From positions 591,001 through 655,000 of the forward strand of contig NW_018344272.1 of the NCBI RefSeq assembly GCF_002099425.1: a DNA stretch of 64,000 bases, in the 5' to 3' direction. Position numbers and translations under genes: made by a program. Source of the DNA: Phascolarctos cinereus. Lineage: Eukaryota; Chordata; Mammalia; Diprotodontia; Phascolarctidae. Of this stretch, positions 34,701-46,580 are shown piece by piece. The first letter of the stretch is position 1. Every line of letters starts with the position of its first letter. Under the pieces are notes generated by a model, which made no database searches, was not told the origin of the DNA, and was given only the letters and a program-made list of their open reading frames with translations.

Positions 34701-36439
34701 GGCCCTACAAATGGATGTACAATTTTTTTTGGCTCTATGATCTCTCCACTTTTGCTCAGCAAGTGCAAAAGGCTACATAATGAGACATTTGAGGCTTAAC
34801 AGCAAAGCCATAAAAGTAAAGTCCTCCAATTTATCTAGTACCTAGATATGACTAGTACCTATTATCTAATACCTAGATTGCAATATGATTAAAACAAGGT
34901 GCCTGAAATTCAGTTTATCATGCCTTTAATAGTTGGCTACCATGTGATATAATGAATATGAAATGCAGTAGCCTACTTAATTAAGGATACACAAACTCGT
35001 AAATAGGCATTTCTTGTCCATTAGCTTCTAATACAGTAAAATATGTTCTTTTTTTTAATAAAGAATGGCTTATTCTATATGCTAGATCCTCTAGACAGTA
35101 TGTCTCACAATGGACAATAAGATAACAGAATATTAGAATTAAAAGAGAATTAGATGATCAAGTCAGACTCTTCATCGCCACAAATACTCTTCATCACCAT
35201 AATACCAACTCCTCAATCACTCATAAAATGTTGGATTTAAACTTGGAAAGGTTCTATATGATCCACAAGGGAGGTCACATAACAAGCATGCTTTAAGGAT
35301 CAGGCTACCATTGTCCAGGCCCCCTACTACAACAGCATTGTAATAAGGAAGACAAGCAGTCAACATATCCATAAAATCCTAGTGAAAGGCTTCTAAGCAC
35401 TGAGATATAAATGGTTGTGACCTAGTCATAAGTTCTTTTGCCTTTTTAAAGATTGAATTTTTAATACTACATTTGGGTTGTGTCTATGAAAGAAATCAAG
35501 TAGCTCCTTGCTTTCAATTTTTTCTGGGCCGTCCTTAAGACTTGGTTGTTTTCTTTTTTCACCTCAGTATTGCCTTTGCTTTCCATGTAACATTATTGTT
35601 TTTGTTTCTTTCTCTTTTTTCATGTCTTATTATGTTTCTCTGCCAAGGAAATCTATAGTTGAAATGTTTCTATGAAGGAATGAGTGCATCAATGGAGAAA
35701 AATGTACAGGAGTAGGAAACAGTGATCAAGGAAAATAAAAGATGAAAATAAGGAAACGCTGAAAGAATTTTTTTTTTAACATCAGACTTGGGAAACAACT
35801 GGTATCCAAATGCAAGAATGTGGTGGTGGTGGTAGTGGTGGTGGTGGTGGTGGTATTTGGCTGGGAAAGGAATTGATGGGATGTGTGGTTTGGAAAGAAC
35901 CATGTTTTCATTAATGTAGTGATCATTAATGCAGATTAACAACTTGTCTATAACTTTTAGTCTAACAGAGTTAGCTGGGACACTCGGAGACAAAATTAAT
36001 TAAATGGTGACCCAGTAGTAAGAGTCAAATAAAAAATCTGAATCCATGTTTTTCTGGACTAAATCTAAAGCTAGCCCTCTAGACACTAAATCATGATATA
36101 TGACTTAAAATGAAGGAAATCACAGGCCTGTCTTGACAGGAATTGAATCTTCATAGATCAAAGTAGGAGGGAAAAGGGCATTTTCACTATTCTCTTCTCT
36201 CATTCTCAGATAAAAACTTTCAGAATACTTGAGATGCCCAATTGTATTAAAAAAATTTTTTTTCTCCCAGAGCAATGATGGTCTTGTGGGAAAGTTTTTG
36301 CATCATTTCCTTTATTTTGTTCTGGTTTTCCAGATTTACTTATCATTTAAGTGGATTCTACCAATGGCTTTTCTACCAGGTTTTCTAAACTCTACTGTTC
36401 AATTATTAGTTTTGACAGAGGATGGAATCATGAGAATAT
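34701..36439. other. Unassigned DNA with (GGT)n tract
   Basis: A (GGT)n microsatellite (one GTA interruption) lies at 35819-35855. A weak MIR-like block lies near 35130-35180. Minus-strand frames over the tract encode poly-His/Thr only. Confidence 0.45.
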
Positions 36440-36580
36440 ATATGGATTTCAGAACCTAATAAACTATAAAATCTATAAGAAAAGAGTATGTAATTTGTTC
36501 ATCACTGTATCTTTTGTCAGTGACTGGTTAAGTAATGTGTACAATAGTAGGTACTTACCAGATATTTGTTTAATTGAATT
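36440..36580 (+). mobile_element. L2/MIR 3'-end fragment
   Basis: tcatcactgtatcttttgtc, agtaggtacttaccagatat and ttgtttaattgaatt fit the L2 3' end. A 113-codon frame crossing it (36351-36692) is therefore not a gene. Confidence 0.5.
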
Positions 36581-36689
36581 TCACCGTACATCTCCACAAA
36601 AGATTGTGAACTTTTCTAAACAGTTATTTGCTCTGCCATTACAATTCTTGCAGACCCATTACAGCAAACTCTTGTACCTTTTTGATCAG

Positions 36690-36885
36690 TGATCATTGAA
36701 TCATGAATCGAGAGATGGAAAGGAATCATAGAGGTCATCTAATCCAACCCCCTTATTTAACTGTTCAAGAAACTATGCCTCAGAAAGGTTAAATTATTTA
36801 AGTGTCTGAGGTTACAGAAGGAGTAAATGACAGAGATAGGATTTGATACTGTGATCTCCATTTTATGCATTTCCAGTTCTGTTTC
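36690..36885 (-). mobile_element. MIR/CORE-type SINE
   Basis: Reverse-complement order: aatcatagaggtcatctaat, ccaacccccttatttaact, aactatgcctcagaaagg, acagagataggatttga. It belongs to the subgroup with the 'gaggtcatctaatccaac' end. Confidence 0.72.
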
Positions 36886-37124
36886 CTTTATCTTTAGTCC
36901 AAATACTTCTATATTTCATTCTAATTCCCATCCATCTCACACCATAAGTCAAAACTAACAATAATTATCCTATCAGACTAGAGATAGAGTCAAAACATAC
37001 TGGAGGATATATCCTCTTTCTTCTTCTACATAATATGTAAGATGAAAACTCAGTTAAATAAATTACATAATTTAACTAAAATATTTTAAATACCCAAAGA
37101 ATTTTTACTAGAAACATATAACAA

Positions 37125-37380
37125 CACTATAATATCTAGCATTTAATGAGAGTTTTAAGGTTTGCAAAGTGCTTTACATTTGTTATCCCAATTGACCTTC
37201 ATAACAATCCTATGGGGTAAATATCATTTTTAAAGATAAGGCAATTGAGGCTGAGAGAGGTTAGGTGACTTGCCCAGAGTCAGACACAGCTATTAAGTGT
37301 GTGAGGCATGATTTGAACTCAGATCTTCATGACTCCAAGTACATTTCTATATCCATTGTGCTGCTAAGCTGCTTCACATA
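37125..37380 (-). mobile_element. Near full-length CORE-SINE (MIR/THER type)
   Basis: Reverse complement from the 3' end (aaggtttgcaaagtgcttta, cataacaatcctatgggg) through gaggctgagagaggttag, tgacttgcccagagtcagac and tttgaactcagatcttcatg to the tRNA-like head (attgtgctgctaagctgctt). Confidence 0.85.
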
Positions 37381-38234
37381 TAGAATTGCATTATTTGTAT
37401 ATATATGCAGTTTTTTATTTTAGAATTATAAGGAATATGCAGGTTTTCTTTTGGTTTAAAGGGAAAAGTTTCAATAGCTGGAAAACTACCATCCTATTAC
37501 ATTGGAATTATCTTTTCTTTAACAAGTTATAGGAGTTCTCCCAATAGGCTATATTACAGTCTCAATTTCTGAACTTCATTTGTTGAGTGCACTTGACCCA
37601 ATATTCTTTGAACTTCTAGTTTCTTAGGCTTCCTGTGTTTCTCATTTTGTATTAGAATCTTCATTATTCCTATCTCAATAATATCAGAATCTTTGATGTC
37701 TCTCCAGTGGGTATCAGAACCGCCAACAGGTTATACCCCTGCAAATCTGTAACTTCCTTTTCATCTTTGCCAACTCTAACTCCCATCTCCCCTTCATTTC
37801 AGAAAGTAGATAAGAGCAGGTTGCCTCAAAACTTGTTTTAGTTGTTGAGTTATTACATGCAAGTATGTTCCCAAAAGGTCTTATTTCCTTCTCCACACTA
37901 CTTTTATCTCTGGTTCCTACCACAAAATGACTTTTGGTGTTGATCATTTGTACAGTATTTACATATAGTTCATTTAGCAAATAGGAAATATAAATAATAT
38001 AGAGTAATGAATAGTGTTTCTGGGTATAAAAAAGCATTAAGAACTATCGCTTTGGCCCTTTCTTAGCCTATTTTCATTTATTATAAGCAATCACAGTCTC
38101 ACTGTCAAATACTGTTAGCATTTCCTAACAGCTCACTAAAGGCACTAAGAGCTTCAGTGACTCATTCAGCTCTCTTGAATACCAGTTGCCCTGATTTGTC
38201 CTTCCTAGGAAAGATCACTTCAACTTGCTTGTGA
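37381..38234. other. Unassigned DNA
   Basis: A 107-codon minus-strand frame (37714-38037) has no recognised domain and is probably fortuitous. Confidence 0.4.
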
Positions 38235-38410
38235 CCCATCATAGATCTAATGCCAGAAGGGGCCTTATAGGTCATATAATCTAATTCCCATCATTTTACC
38301 AAAGAAGAAACTAAATTCCAGAAAGGCTAAATTACTTGCGCAAAGTCACTGAAATTCAAACTCCAGGCCCCTGAATCCAGATCCAGCATTGTTCCCATAA
38401 TACCATGTTC
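38235..38410 (-). mobile_element. MIR/CORE-type SINE
   Basis: ggggccttataggtcatata, catcattttaccaaagaag, ccagaaaggctaaattactt and gcgcaaagtcactgaaattc in reverse-complement MIR order. Confidence 0.72.
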
Positions 38411-38559
38411 CATTTAAGGGCTATCTTGTTTCTGGAATAAAATCTCCCCAAATGAGCTTCTGAGTAGTTCCCATATGATCCCTCTTAAAGTAAATGATTC
38501 ATTATTGTGCCTTTTTTTTAAAGGCAGACTTTAATCAATTAACCAAAACCAAACAGGAA

Positions 38560-38660
38560 CGAAGGACCTCCTATGTGAAAAGCACTGTGTTCATGCTGGG
38601 GATACAAAGACAAAAATAAAATAGTTCTTACCATGAAAGAGGTCATATTTTATGGACACT
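38560..38660 (-). mobile_element. L2 3'-end fragment
   Basis: acctcctatgtgaaaagcac, tgctggggatacaaagac and agttcttaccatgaaagagg correspond to the reverse-complement L2 terminus. Confidence 0.65.
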
Positions 38661-39044
38661 ATGTACTTAATGTAGTTAGATAACTTAACAACATTAATAG
38701 TTATACCTTAAATAGATTTCTTCACAACATCAAAAAATAATTTCTAAAAAGACCCAGGGGGAAAAATACCAAATGTGAAAAACCTGAGCCAATTATTAAA
38801 AAAGTAAGAAAAGTCAGGGTTATGGGTTTAATCTTAATGTAGGTTACATAACCTGGCACTGTTTTCTGTCCACAGACTTCATTGCTAACCTTGATAATCT
38901 TACTAATGCATATGGCCAGAAGGTCATAAAGAAGATTAGATTAAAGCAAACAAATTGCCTGTAGGGGAAAAAATAGTGGCTCTGTAGTTTCTCTTTCCAT
39001 ATGAAGTAGAAAAAAAAATTGATCAATAAGTATTTATTTAGTTC

Positions 39045-39490
39045 CAACAGTAGCACAGTGTAAAGAACACTGGCTCTGAAATCAGAGGACCTAAATAAAA
39101 ACTTACCTCTAATGATTACTAAGGGCAGGTAGGGGCTCAGTGAATAGAGTGCTGGGCTTCGAATCTGAAAGACATCTTCCTGAGTTCAAATCTGGCCTCA
39201 GACACTTACTGTGTTACCCTGGGCAAGTCACTTAACCCTGTTTGCCTCAGTTCCTCAATCTGGACTGAAGAAGGAAATGGCAAACCACCGAAGTATCTCT
39301 GCCAAGAAAACACCAAATGGGGTCACGAAGAGTTAGACACAGCTAAAATGACTAATGCTTACTAACCTATGTGATGTTGGACAAGGCATTACCTCCTTGG
39401 TTCATAACTTCCTCATCTGCAAAATGATAATATTTGACTAGATGGCCTCTGAAATCCCTTAAAAGGGCTAGATATATGATTCTAAGATCA
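39045..39490 (+). mobile_element. MIR/CORE-SINE split by a Mar1 insertion
   Basis: The head half (cagtagcacagtgtaaagaa, gctctgaaatcagaggacct) is at 39045-39123. The 3' half (catcctcatctgcaaaatg-like, tttgactagatggcctctg) is at 39356-39490. Together they make one older SINE. Confidence 0.72.
39113..39362 (+). mobile_element. Mar1-like CORE-SINE nested in MIR
   Basis: Head gggcaggtaggggctcag, then gagttcaaatctggcctcag, accctgggcaagtcacttaa, ggaaatggcaaaccaccg and an RTE-type tail (aacaccaaatggggtcacg, then agttagacacagctaaaat). The flanks taatgattact and taatgcttact (one mismatch) mark an 11-bp target duplication. Confidence 0.87.
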
Positions 39491-39639
39491 CATGTGCTAG
39501 GCATATACAAATAGAAACTGTACTTACACACATGGAGCTTGCAAATAGGTATGAATATAAATATACAGACATGTAAATATAGTTTATATGAGTCCTAATT
39601 GCTTCACTATTTCATGAGGCACTTCAGCCATGCTCATTT

Positions 39640-39770
39640 TACTTTCTAGTTCTTTATTATGTGTTGTCTTCACCCATTAGAGTGAAAGCTTCTTGATGGT
39701 AGTTTTTTGTTTGTTTGTTTGTATTTTGTATTCCTACTGCTTAGCACAATGTGTTGCTCATACTAAATAT
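39640..39770 (+). mobile_element. L2 3' end
   Basis: gttgtcttcacccattagag, tgaaagcttcttgatggtag, a TTTG run, and attcctactgcttagcacaa: the L2 tail order. Confidence 0.68.
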
Positions 39771-39889
39771 TCCTTTCTTCTGCTCCCACCAACCCTACCC
39801 TGCCCTGCCCCTCGTTGGTGTGAGGCATTAATCTCCACCAATGAGAGGAGAGTTCCACACCAATGGGCTTTGGGACTTGGGTTACATAC

Positions 39890-40245
39890 ATTTACATGTA
39901 ATACAAATACAAAGTAATTAGGAAAAGGAGTCACTAATGGCAATGTGAATTAGATAAGGCTTTACGTAGAAGGTAGCACTTAAATTGAATTTCTAAGGAA
40001 CGTGGAAATTCTAAGAGGCAGAAGTAAGAAGGGAACACATTTCCAACGTGAAGAACAAAAGCATGGATACAAGAGAAAAAGCACCAAGTATGAGCAACAG
40101 CAAGAAAAGTTAGTCTTGTTGGACAATAGAATATGTAAACAGGAATAATATAAATGACTAGAATGGTAGGTTAGATCCAAGTTTTAAAAGGCTTTAAATG
40201 CCAAACAATGATACTACATGCAGTAGGGAGTCACTGGACATTAAA
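39890..40245 (-). mobile_element. L2 LINE fragment
   Basis: Reverse-complement L2: ataaggctttacgtagaagg, agcacttaaattgaatttct, agcatggatacaagag, aaaaggctttaaatgcc and cagtagggagtcactgga. Confidence 0.62.
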
Positions 40246-40781
40246 AAATATAAATACCATTAGATAAAGAGAAAATGGTAAATTATTGTTAGAATTTGGT
40301 AGATTTTAAACTTTCCAAACTCAAGGAAACAATAATTATCGTAACAGTCATGGAAATCATACTAAACACATTTGAAATTTGGAAAGATATGCCCTCTTTA
40401 TCTTCTTGAGGCCTAGATAATGTTGAAATTAACTCATATTTGAGTAATAATCAAATGGCATGATCTATATGGCATGATCAGATAATATCTTCTTCAATAT
40501 TAGTAAATTTTTCAGAAAATTGAAATCTACAATTTTAATAAGTCAAATCTATTTTAACAATTTTGGATAGAAATCTTTCTAAAATTAATGATATTCTTCC
40601 TTCTTAAACAAAAAATATTGACCATCATTTCCTGATGACTCATGATTATCATTATGAATAGCCATTTTTGTACAGTGTTTGTGATACTTTTAATGACTAG
40701 TGAAACTCTTTACCCCGACACACAATTGGCCAACATTGTTATGCAAAATGCAGGTTAAAACTTGTAGACTTAATATGCATA

Positions 40782-40828
<47 letters not shown>

Positions 40829-40985
40829 GTATATCTTTGATTTTTACTTCACGGTCTGTCAATTGTCCTTTCTTTGGTGCATAGTTGTTTTCCAGTTGGC
40901 ATCACACCCTCTAAAGTTTGCTGTTTTTAATCTGCATGGAAACCACATATAAGAAGATTTGCTCTACACACATGCCGAGATCATC
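40246..40985. other. Unassigned DNA with (TG)n(TA)n tract
   Basis: Microsatellite at about 40779-40834; otherwise nothing was recognised. Confidence 0.45.
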
Positions 40986-40989
40986 CAAT

Positions 40990-41680
40990 GTGGAGGAGCC
41001 CTGCATCCTGAATTTTCCAACTGCATGGATAAAAATAGTCTTCTTTGATTAGCAGAAAAGCTAGAAGTTGTAGCTTTTAAACTGGCCAGACAAGGACAAT
41101 CTTTCTCTTTTCCCTATGTGCTCTTTCCTGCTGTGCCCAGAGGATGAAAAATAGTTTACCTATAGAGTGGGTACCATGACCTGAATCAGGAGGGAAGATA
41201 CCACAGCCCCTTTCTTTTATCCTAGCTTATATAAATGAGTCTGGGGTCTTTTTTTGTTCCATTTCTTTGAGTTTCTCATTTTCAGGTACTGCTAGTGATC
41301 TCATTTGCACCCAGGAGTTTAAGCCATGATGACATGGGATCCGGGATTCTAGGTGGGATGTTACAGTTGGCCCAGCAGGGAATCCCTGAGAAGCCAGGGT
41401 GCCTTGACTGAAAAGGGTTTTGAAATTGGAACTAGAACTGTGCTCTACAGGAACTGAACTAAATGTTCTGTTTATTTGTCACATCTTTTGAATTAAATAT
41501 TTCTTTGTAAAAGCTAAGAAAATTATGAGTCATTAAATGGAGCTGGTGTACAGGGATCTACCCCTACACTTGGGAGAATGCCATCAGTGAAGGCTGAAGC
41601 CAATCGCCAAGAACCTAGACACTTCCAACCCCCAGCAGGCTACTGGAGAACTCTGAGGGAGGGGTGAGATGTAACATACC
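40990..41680 (+). mobile_element. Solo LTR fossil, marsupial endogenous retrovirus type
   Basis: A unit of about 690 bp begins tgtggaggagccctgc and ends gagatgtaaca (TG...CA rule). It has a TATA-like tatataaatgagtctgggg near 41228, a T-rich leader after it and an AT-rich attaaatatttctttg signal region. The text agrees with an LTR design I remember from marsupial genomes, but the exact family is not certain. No internal retroviral region or second LTR is present, and no clear target duplication was found, so it appears to be an old solo LTR. Confidence 0.5.
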
Positions 41681-41954
41681 TGGTCTTCAAGTAAAGAGTA
41701 CCAGGGGAGTCAGTGTAAATGTATGTGGATATAAGTAAAGTATATGAACTTTTAGACTTGGACTTGGTAACTATTTTGATTGCTCTGAGGTTGTTTTGGC
41801 TTATTTTCTGATTCTAAAATGTTTCAGCTTTCTAGAAAATATCTAGATAAATATCTCCCTCTATTATATAGGAATAGGGATAAGAATATAGACTTTCATT
41901 CATAAAATACTGGAAAAAAAAGAGTGTGTGTATGAAAGAACTAATTATTGAATT

Positions 41955-42225
41955 GCAGCTAATTAGGCAGATAGGAGGCACAGTGGATATATAGTATTGG
42001 ACCTGGAGTTAGAAAAAACTGAGTTTAAATCCAGCTTCAGGCACTTTTAAGCTTCCTGACTTTTGGCCAGTCATTTAACCTCTCTCTGCCTCATTTCCTT
42101 AGCTATAAAATACGGATAATAAGGAACCTGCCTAATAAGCTTGTGAAGATCAAGCAAGATAGTATTTGTAAGGTGCTTAGTACAGTACCAGCTATATAGT
42201 AGGTACCAAATAAATGTTTGATTCT
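41955..42225 (+). mobile_element. Full-length CORE-SINE (MIR/THER type)
   Basis: tRNA-like head (ataggaggcacagtggata), B-box region (gtttaaatccagcttcag), CORE (tggccagtcatttaacctct, tagctataaaatacgg), and L2-like 3' end (aggtgcttagtacagtacc, aggtaccaaataaatgtttg). Confidence 0.82.
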
Positions 42226-42239
42226 TCCCTTTCCTTTTC

Positions 42240-42430
42240 TCTTCACAGAATTTTCAGGAAAGAATGAATTTTAGTGATTATCTGGTCTAACTTCTTCATT
42301 TTGTATAGGAGTTTAACCAAGAGTAATAAAGATGAATTTACTCACTAAGCATACACAGCAAGAAGCAGAAGTGGCCTCAAAGTTCTCTCTTCTCATTCAA
42401 ATTTTATCGCTTCTTTCACTCTAGTATACT
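42240..42430 (-). mobile_element. MIR/CORE-type SINE, diverged
   Basis: tgattatctggtctaacttc, cattttgtataggagttta and a weak reverse head (ttcactctagtatactgcct). Confidence 0.5.
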
Positions 42431-45232
42431 GCCTCTCAATCAAAAAGCAATGTTTTATTTACATAGCCTACAATGTAAACTAATCAGGCATTTAGAACAA
42501 AAATGTTTAAAATACATAATTATTTCTCAACTTTTATTTGTGCCAGGTGGGTCTTTTTGCTCTTTCATTTCAGTGTGAATCAAAGCCTTTAAAAAAAAAA
42601 ATAAATGTGATTTCCCAATTGAATCACATATTATATGTAGAATATTGTACCCAGCCCATAAAAGTGTTGGCAACCACTTTAAAGCCCAAGGAGATTCATA
42701 AACAAGCATTCACCCAAAGAATCTATAGTTCAAAGCACACCCAATTAGAATGCAGGAAACAGATGAGTTTTTAAATGCAATTTTAAACTTGGAAAGAGAA
42801 TCTATCAGGAGATAATTGATTCTACCAAAGAGAAGCAATGATTGAAAATGTTCTGTCACTGAAGAATCCTCTGGACTATAAAAATGCATGGAGAAAGAAA
42901 TAAGTAGGTTACATGTCTGGGAAAACATGAACAAGAAAATTCTGTGGTGTATTTAATAGTTAACATAAGGGATACTTAAAATATTGTACAATTATAGCAA
43001 TAGTTTTTTTTTTCTTGGATTCTATCCCAAACATCATGTTTGTATGGAAATTAGATGTGAAATCAATTAGGAATGTATTCAAATACAGAAGTGAATGGGG
43101 TTGTATGTCTGGCAGTATTACTGACATTCTGGGTTAATGCAAGTACAATACTGTGTTTTATAAGATACACAGTGATGAGTTCCAGTGTATGACAGAGGGT
43201 AGAGAGGGTAAAAAAAGAGAGAGAGCTGAAAAGTTACCTGTCTATACAATTGTTCCTTTCCATAATGGGGGGCTCTTAAAATCTGGCATTATGGGCCTCT
43301 TGACCTATTCCTTTAGATTTCTAAGATTAAAACATTGAGTTTGGGTGCTACAAGAGTAAGCAGGAAGGGGGAATCAAAATTCGTCCTCAAAAATAATTGA
43401 TTAATGGAAATTTTGTATGTATTTGGATGCTTATGTGTTTTAAAGTCATCTTCTTGGTGCAGGCTCTAAAAATGTTAACCCCAGTGACAGATGTACTTTG
43501 AGATTTACTGGAGATGACTGTGGTGGCTTTAATATTTTTAAGAAGTATTTCTTTTGAGCCACATTGCAATTATCTCCCTATTCATAGTGTGCCATTTTGT
43601 TAGACTGCTTTTTGTTAGCTTTCATTAATCCTAGTGGGAACACACTAGCTGTAATGGCAGTTTAACTGTTTAAAAAAAAGTTTCTGCAATCTTCTCTTAA
43701 GCCACTTTTTCCCCACATTATCCTCTCCTCACCCCTATTCTCTTGTCTCACCATCTTTACTTTCTAAAAAGTACTGTTCCCAAGTCAATAGATTCCATTA
43801 AGAGAGACTGGGAATAATGTACAATGCTTTCTTTAAGAGAAAAGAGACTGAAGTAATCATTATAAATAGATGTACAGTATAAAATCATATTGGGGAAGCT
43901 CAGAAGCCAGGCACTCAAGAAGAGCAAAGCAACTGACAAGCAATTTAAGCTGGAGTGTGAAAAGATGCAGAAATAACAAGATTTGCATGAAAAATATTGA
44001 GATCATGAGAACATCAAATTTAAACGGAAAAACTCATGTGCCTCATGATTAAATCATGAGAGCTGACATTACTGTTATAACATTCAATATCCTTGGCTTT
44101 TGAAAATACTCCTATAATGAGGGTGGAGTGTATCTATCGATACTGAAAACTAGCATTGTTTGTTTCCAGTCAGCTCATTATTATGAGAAGCAGGAATAGG
44201 AGAATCTTAAATCTTAATATGGGTCAGGGGAGCCTGAAGTCTTCAGCTATGTCTAAGCCCCTGTTGTTAGCTAGATAATCTAAAGCAAAGAGTAACAGGT
44301 CCAGTTTGCAAATCAGTCATTCAATCAATCAACCAGCCACCCTAAAATAGAAAGAATTTCAGTTACATGCTGATTGTCTGTCCATTAGAGTATATTTCAT
44401 CAGCCCCTAGTCACCTGTTCTCAGAAAAGCTAAAATGCCTAGCCAGATCCAGTAGCTGATGCAACTCTGAAACAAAGGTCATTATATAAAAGGGACAACA
44501 ACGTACCTCACAGAGTTCATTCCTATGAGCCCAACAGCTGCCATATGGTAGGTCTTATTTTCTTTACCCTTTCATTTTTTATGATATAATAGGTGGCCTG
44601 AAAATCTAGTTGCACTTGTTATCTCAGAGGGGAAATGTAGTTTCTACTTCTGTTTATACTTTCATATCATACTATATTGCTGTGAACCTGGATGGCACTT
44701 CCAGTAGGATGCCATGTTTATTCCATGAATGAGAAGACTGTCACAATCAGAAGGGCTCCAGGCACAAACAGATTTGAAACAATCTTCCTCCTGAATGGAA
44801 GAGTGAAATGTGGCTCTGAAGATCATTAAAGGTTCTATTGATGTGGTTTGAGGGGTACACATTTAGATTTTCAAATGTGTTTTACATTGGGAACAGTTTT
44901 TCTTGTATTAGAACTCTGCTGCCATTCCTGAAAACTCTCCTTCTTGTAATCATTTGCAGAAGGTTTCACAGACTACTTGGAGCTCCAACTGAGAAGGAGG
45001 TGGGTGAGGTGGGAAAAGAGAAGCAGGTGATTGAACTAACTCTCTTGACTCAGAGATGCTAGGATCACCTGCTTTGCAGTGTTCTGAAAAAGGCGAAACA
45101 CAGAAATGAGATGCGCCACCTGCTGTGATCCAAAAAGGAAAAAAAAATTCTTCCTGGCATTTTAATTTACAGTGGTACTGCACTTAGTCTCTAGTTGAAA
45201 AAGGTTTTCTACAAACTTATATTCAACTAAAA
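42431..45232. other. Long stretch with no recognised repeat or gene
   Basis: No transposon or gene was recognised in about 2.8 kb. Short frames (60-81 codons) carry no domain. 43950-44090 contains an octamer-like atttgcat and several atcatgag repeats and could be constrained DNA, but this is a guess. Confidence 0.4.
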
Positions 45233-45538
45233 GCAATTAGGTATGCAAGGCATGTGTGTGTGTGTGTGTACTTGCTGTGGTAACTCTTTGCAGTTGACAT
45301 TTCTCTGTGACCATTTCGTCACAGGGACATCTTGTCATGCAACATTTCATTTCTGTGACATCTCTCCATACAGCATCTTGTCATTGACATTTCATCATCG
45401 ACAGTGTCATGGGCATTTCGTCATGCAACATTTCACTGCTGACATTTCATCGAAGCGACAGCCCATCATACTAATATTTCAGTGCTGACAGTTGGTTTAA
45501 CAAACCCCTCAATTCCATTATTACATATGCAATTAGGT
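45233..45538. repeat. Array of a roughly 15-bp motif inside a segment bounded by 10-bp direct repeats
   Basis: gcaattaggt occurs exactly at 45233-45242 and 45529-45538. The 286 bp between contain a (TG)n run (about 45253-45270) and, from 45294 to 45490, about a dozen degenerate copies of gacatttcgtcatgc. Examples are gaccatttcgtc, gacatcttgtcatgc, ggcatttcgtcatgc and gacatttcatcgaagc. CpGs survive in several copies although the region is CpG-poor. The design resembles subterminal repeats of some DNA transposons, and 9-10-bp target duplications are usual for Mutator-like elements. No terminal inverted repeat is convincing. Confidence 0.7.
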
Positions 45539-45944
45539 TTTCAGGCTTCTAATGTGAAACTGTCCATATGAAAAGAAGGAAAGTGACACCCCTCCCTGTA
45601 TGCAATGCAATTTGTATGTTACACATTGCCACAGTCCAGTAAATATTTGTAAGTTTCCTAATAGTCACAATTTTCAGTGACTTCTACAGATCATCTAGTC
45701 TAATCCCAAACCTTGGGCAATTTAATACTTCAACCATCCATGAGAGCAGGTTGTCTATTTTATTTTATTTTTTTATCTCCAAGGACAGAGATTCCATAAG
45801 GATGAATATATATCCAATGGAAATGCCTCTTATAATCATATATACATAATGAATGCCTTTTCCAAATAAAATTTTCTCATAAATGCTAAGCTAATCATAT
45901 ATGCTTTTAAAAATAAGGACAATAAAATCCTTTCTCTGATTTCT

Positions 45945-46085
45945 CCACCTTATTTTCCATAGACTGTGAGCTCTAAGAGTAAGACTAAGAGCAGGGACAG
46001 TCTCTTACCTTTCTTTGTATCCTTATCACTTAGCACAGTGCCTGGCACATGGTAATACTTAATGGCTGATTGTTGATTTGACTTC
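45945..46085 (+). mobile_element. L2 3' end
   Basis: attttccatagactgtgagc, ctttctttgtatccttatca, agcacagtgcctggcacatg and ttaatggctgattgttgatt follow the L2 terminal order. Confidence 0.8.
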
Positions 46086-46149
46086 CATACACAACCAACT
46101 CATTTCATCTGATTTTTACCCACTTAAGTGCTTTATCTTTTTTCACTGT

Positions 46150-46510
46150 CTCATTCTGTCGACAAACATTTAAGTGCTTACTCTGTACCCAGCACTTTGC
46201 TAAAAGCTAGACGTACAAATACAAGCAAAAAGAAAGATAGTCTCTATTCTCAAAGAACTTACATTCTAATAGGAAAGACAGTATATAAAATGAAGTTACA
46301 AATGGAGGGAGAGACAGAGACAAAGACAGAGACAGAGAGACAGAGAAGAAAGTACTGCTTACGACCTGGACACCTTCCTTAAATGTTAAGTGGAGGTTCT
46401 GGGAGAAGCCTCTACCTTCTAGTCAAAGTATGTCACAGGTGTAAATTCCAGGGCTTAAGTGATCTTCTAGGATGAAGTTTCTGGAGGCATGACAGAGAAG
46501 TCCAGAGGAG
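46150..46510 (-). mobile_element. L2 LINE fragment
   Basis: Reverse complement: aaacatttaagtgcttactc, tgtacccagcactttgct, ctcaaagaacttacattct and aataggaaagacagtatat. It is likely continued by gagaagcctctaccttct to 46510. A simple (AGAC)n stretch lies at 46306-46345. Confidence 0.6.
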
Positions 46511-46549
46511 TACAACCTGGTGGGAAATGAATTAAGAAATGATTGTTTA

Positions 46550-46580
46550 CTGAATGAATGAATGAATGAATGAATGAATG
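46550..46580. repeat. (TGAA)n microsatellite
   Basis: Seven to eight perfect TGAA units. Confidence 0.97.

Noticed and set aside
35670-35993. 107-codon minus-strand frame
   Set aside because: Its centre is a His/Thr run from the (GGT)n tract; no domain.
36351-36692. 113-codon plus-strand frame
   Set aside because: It crosses an L2/MIR 3'-end fragment and has no domain.
37714-38037. 107-codon minus-strand frame
   Set aside because: No recognisable domain or upstream signals; a chance frame is expected at this length in a 64-kb window.
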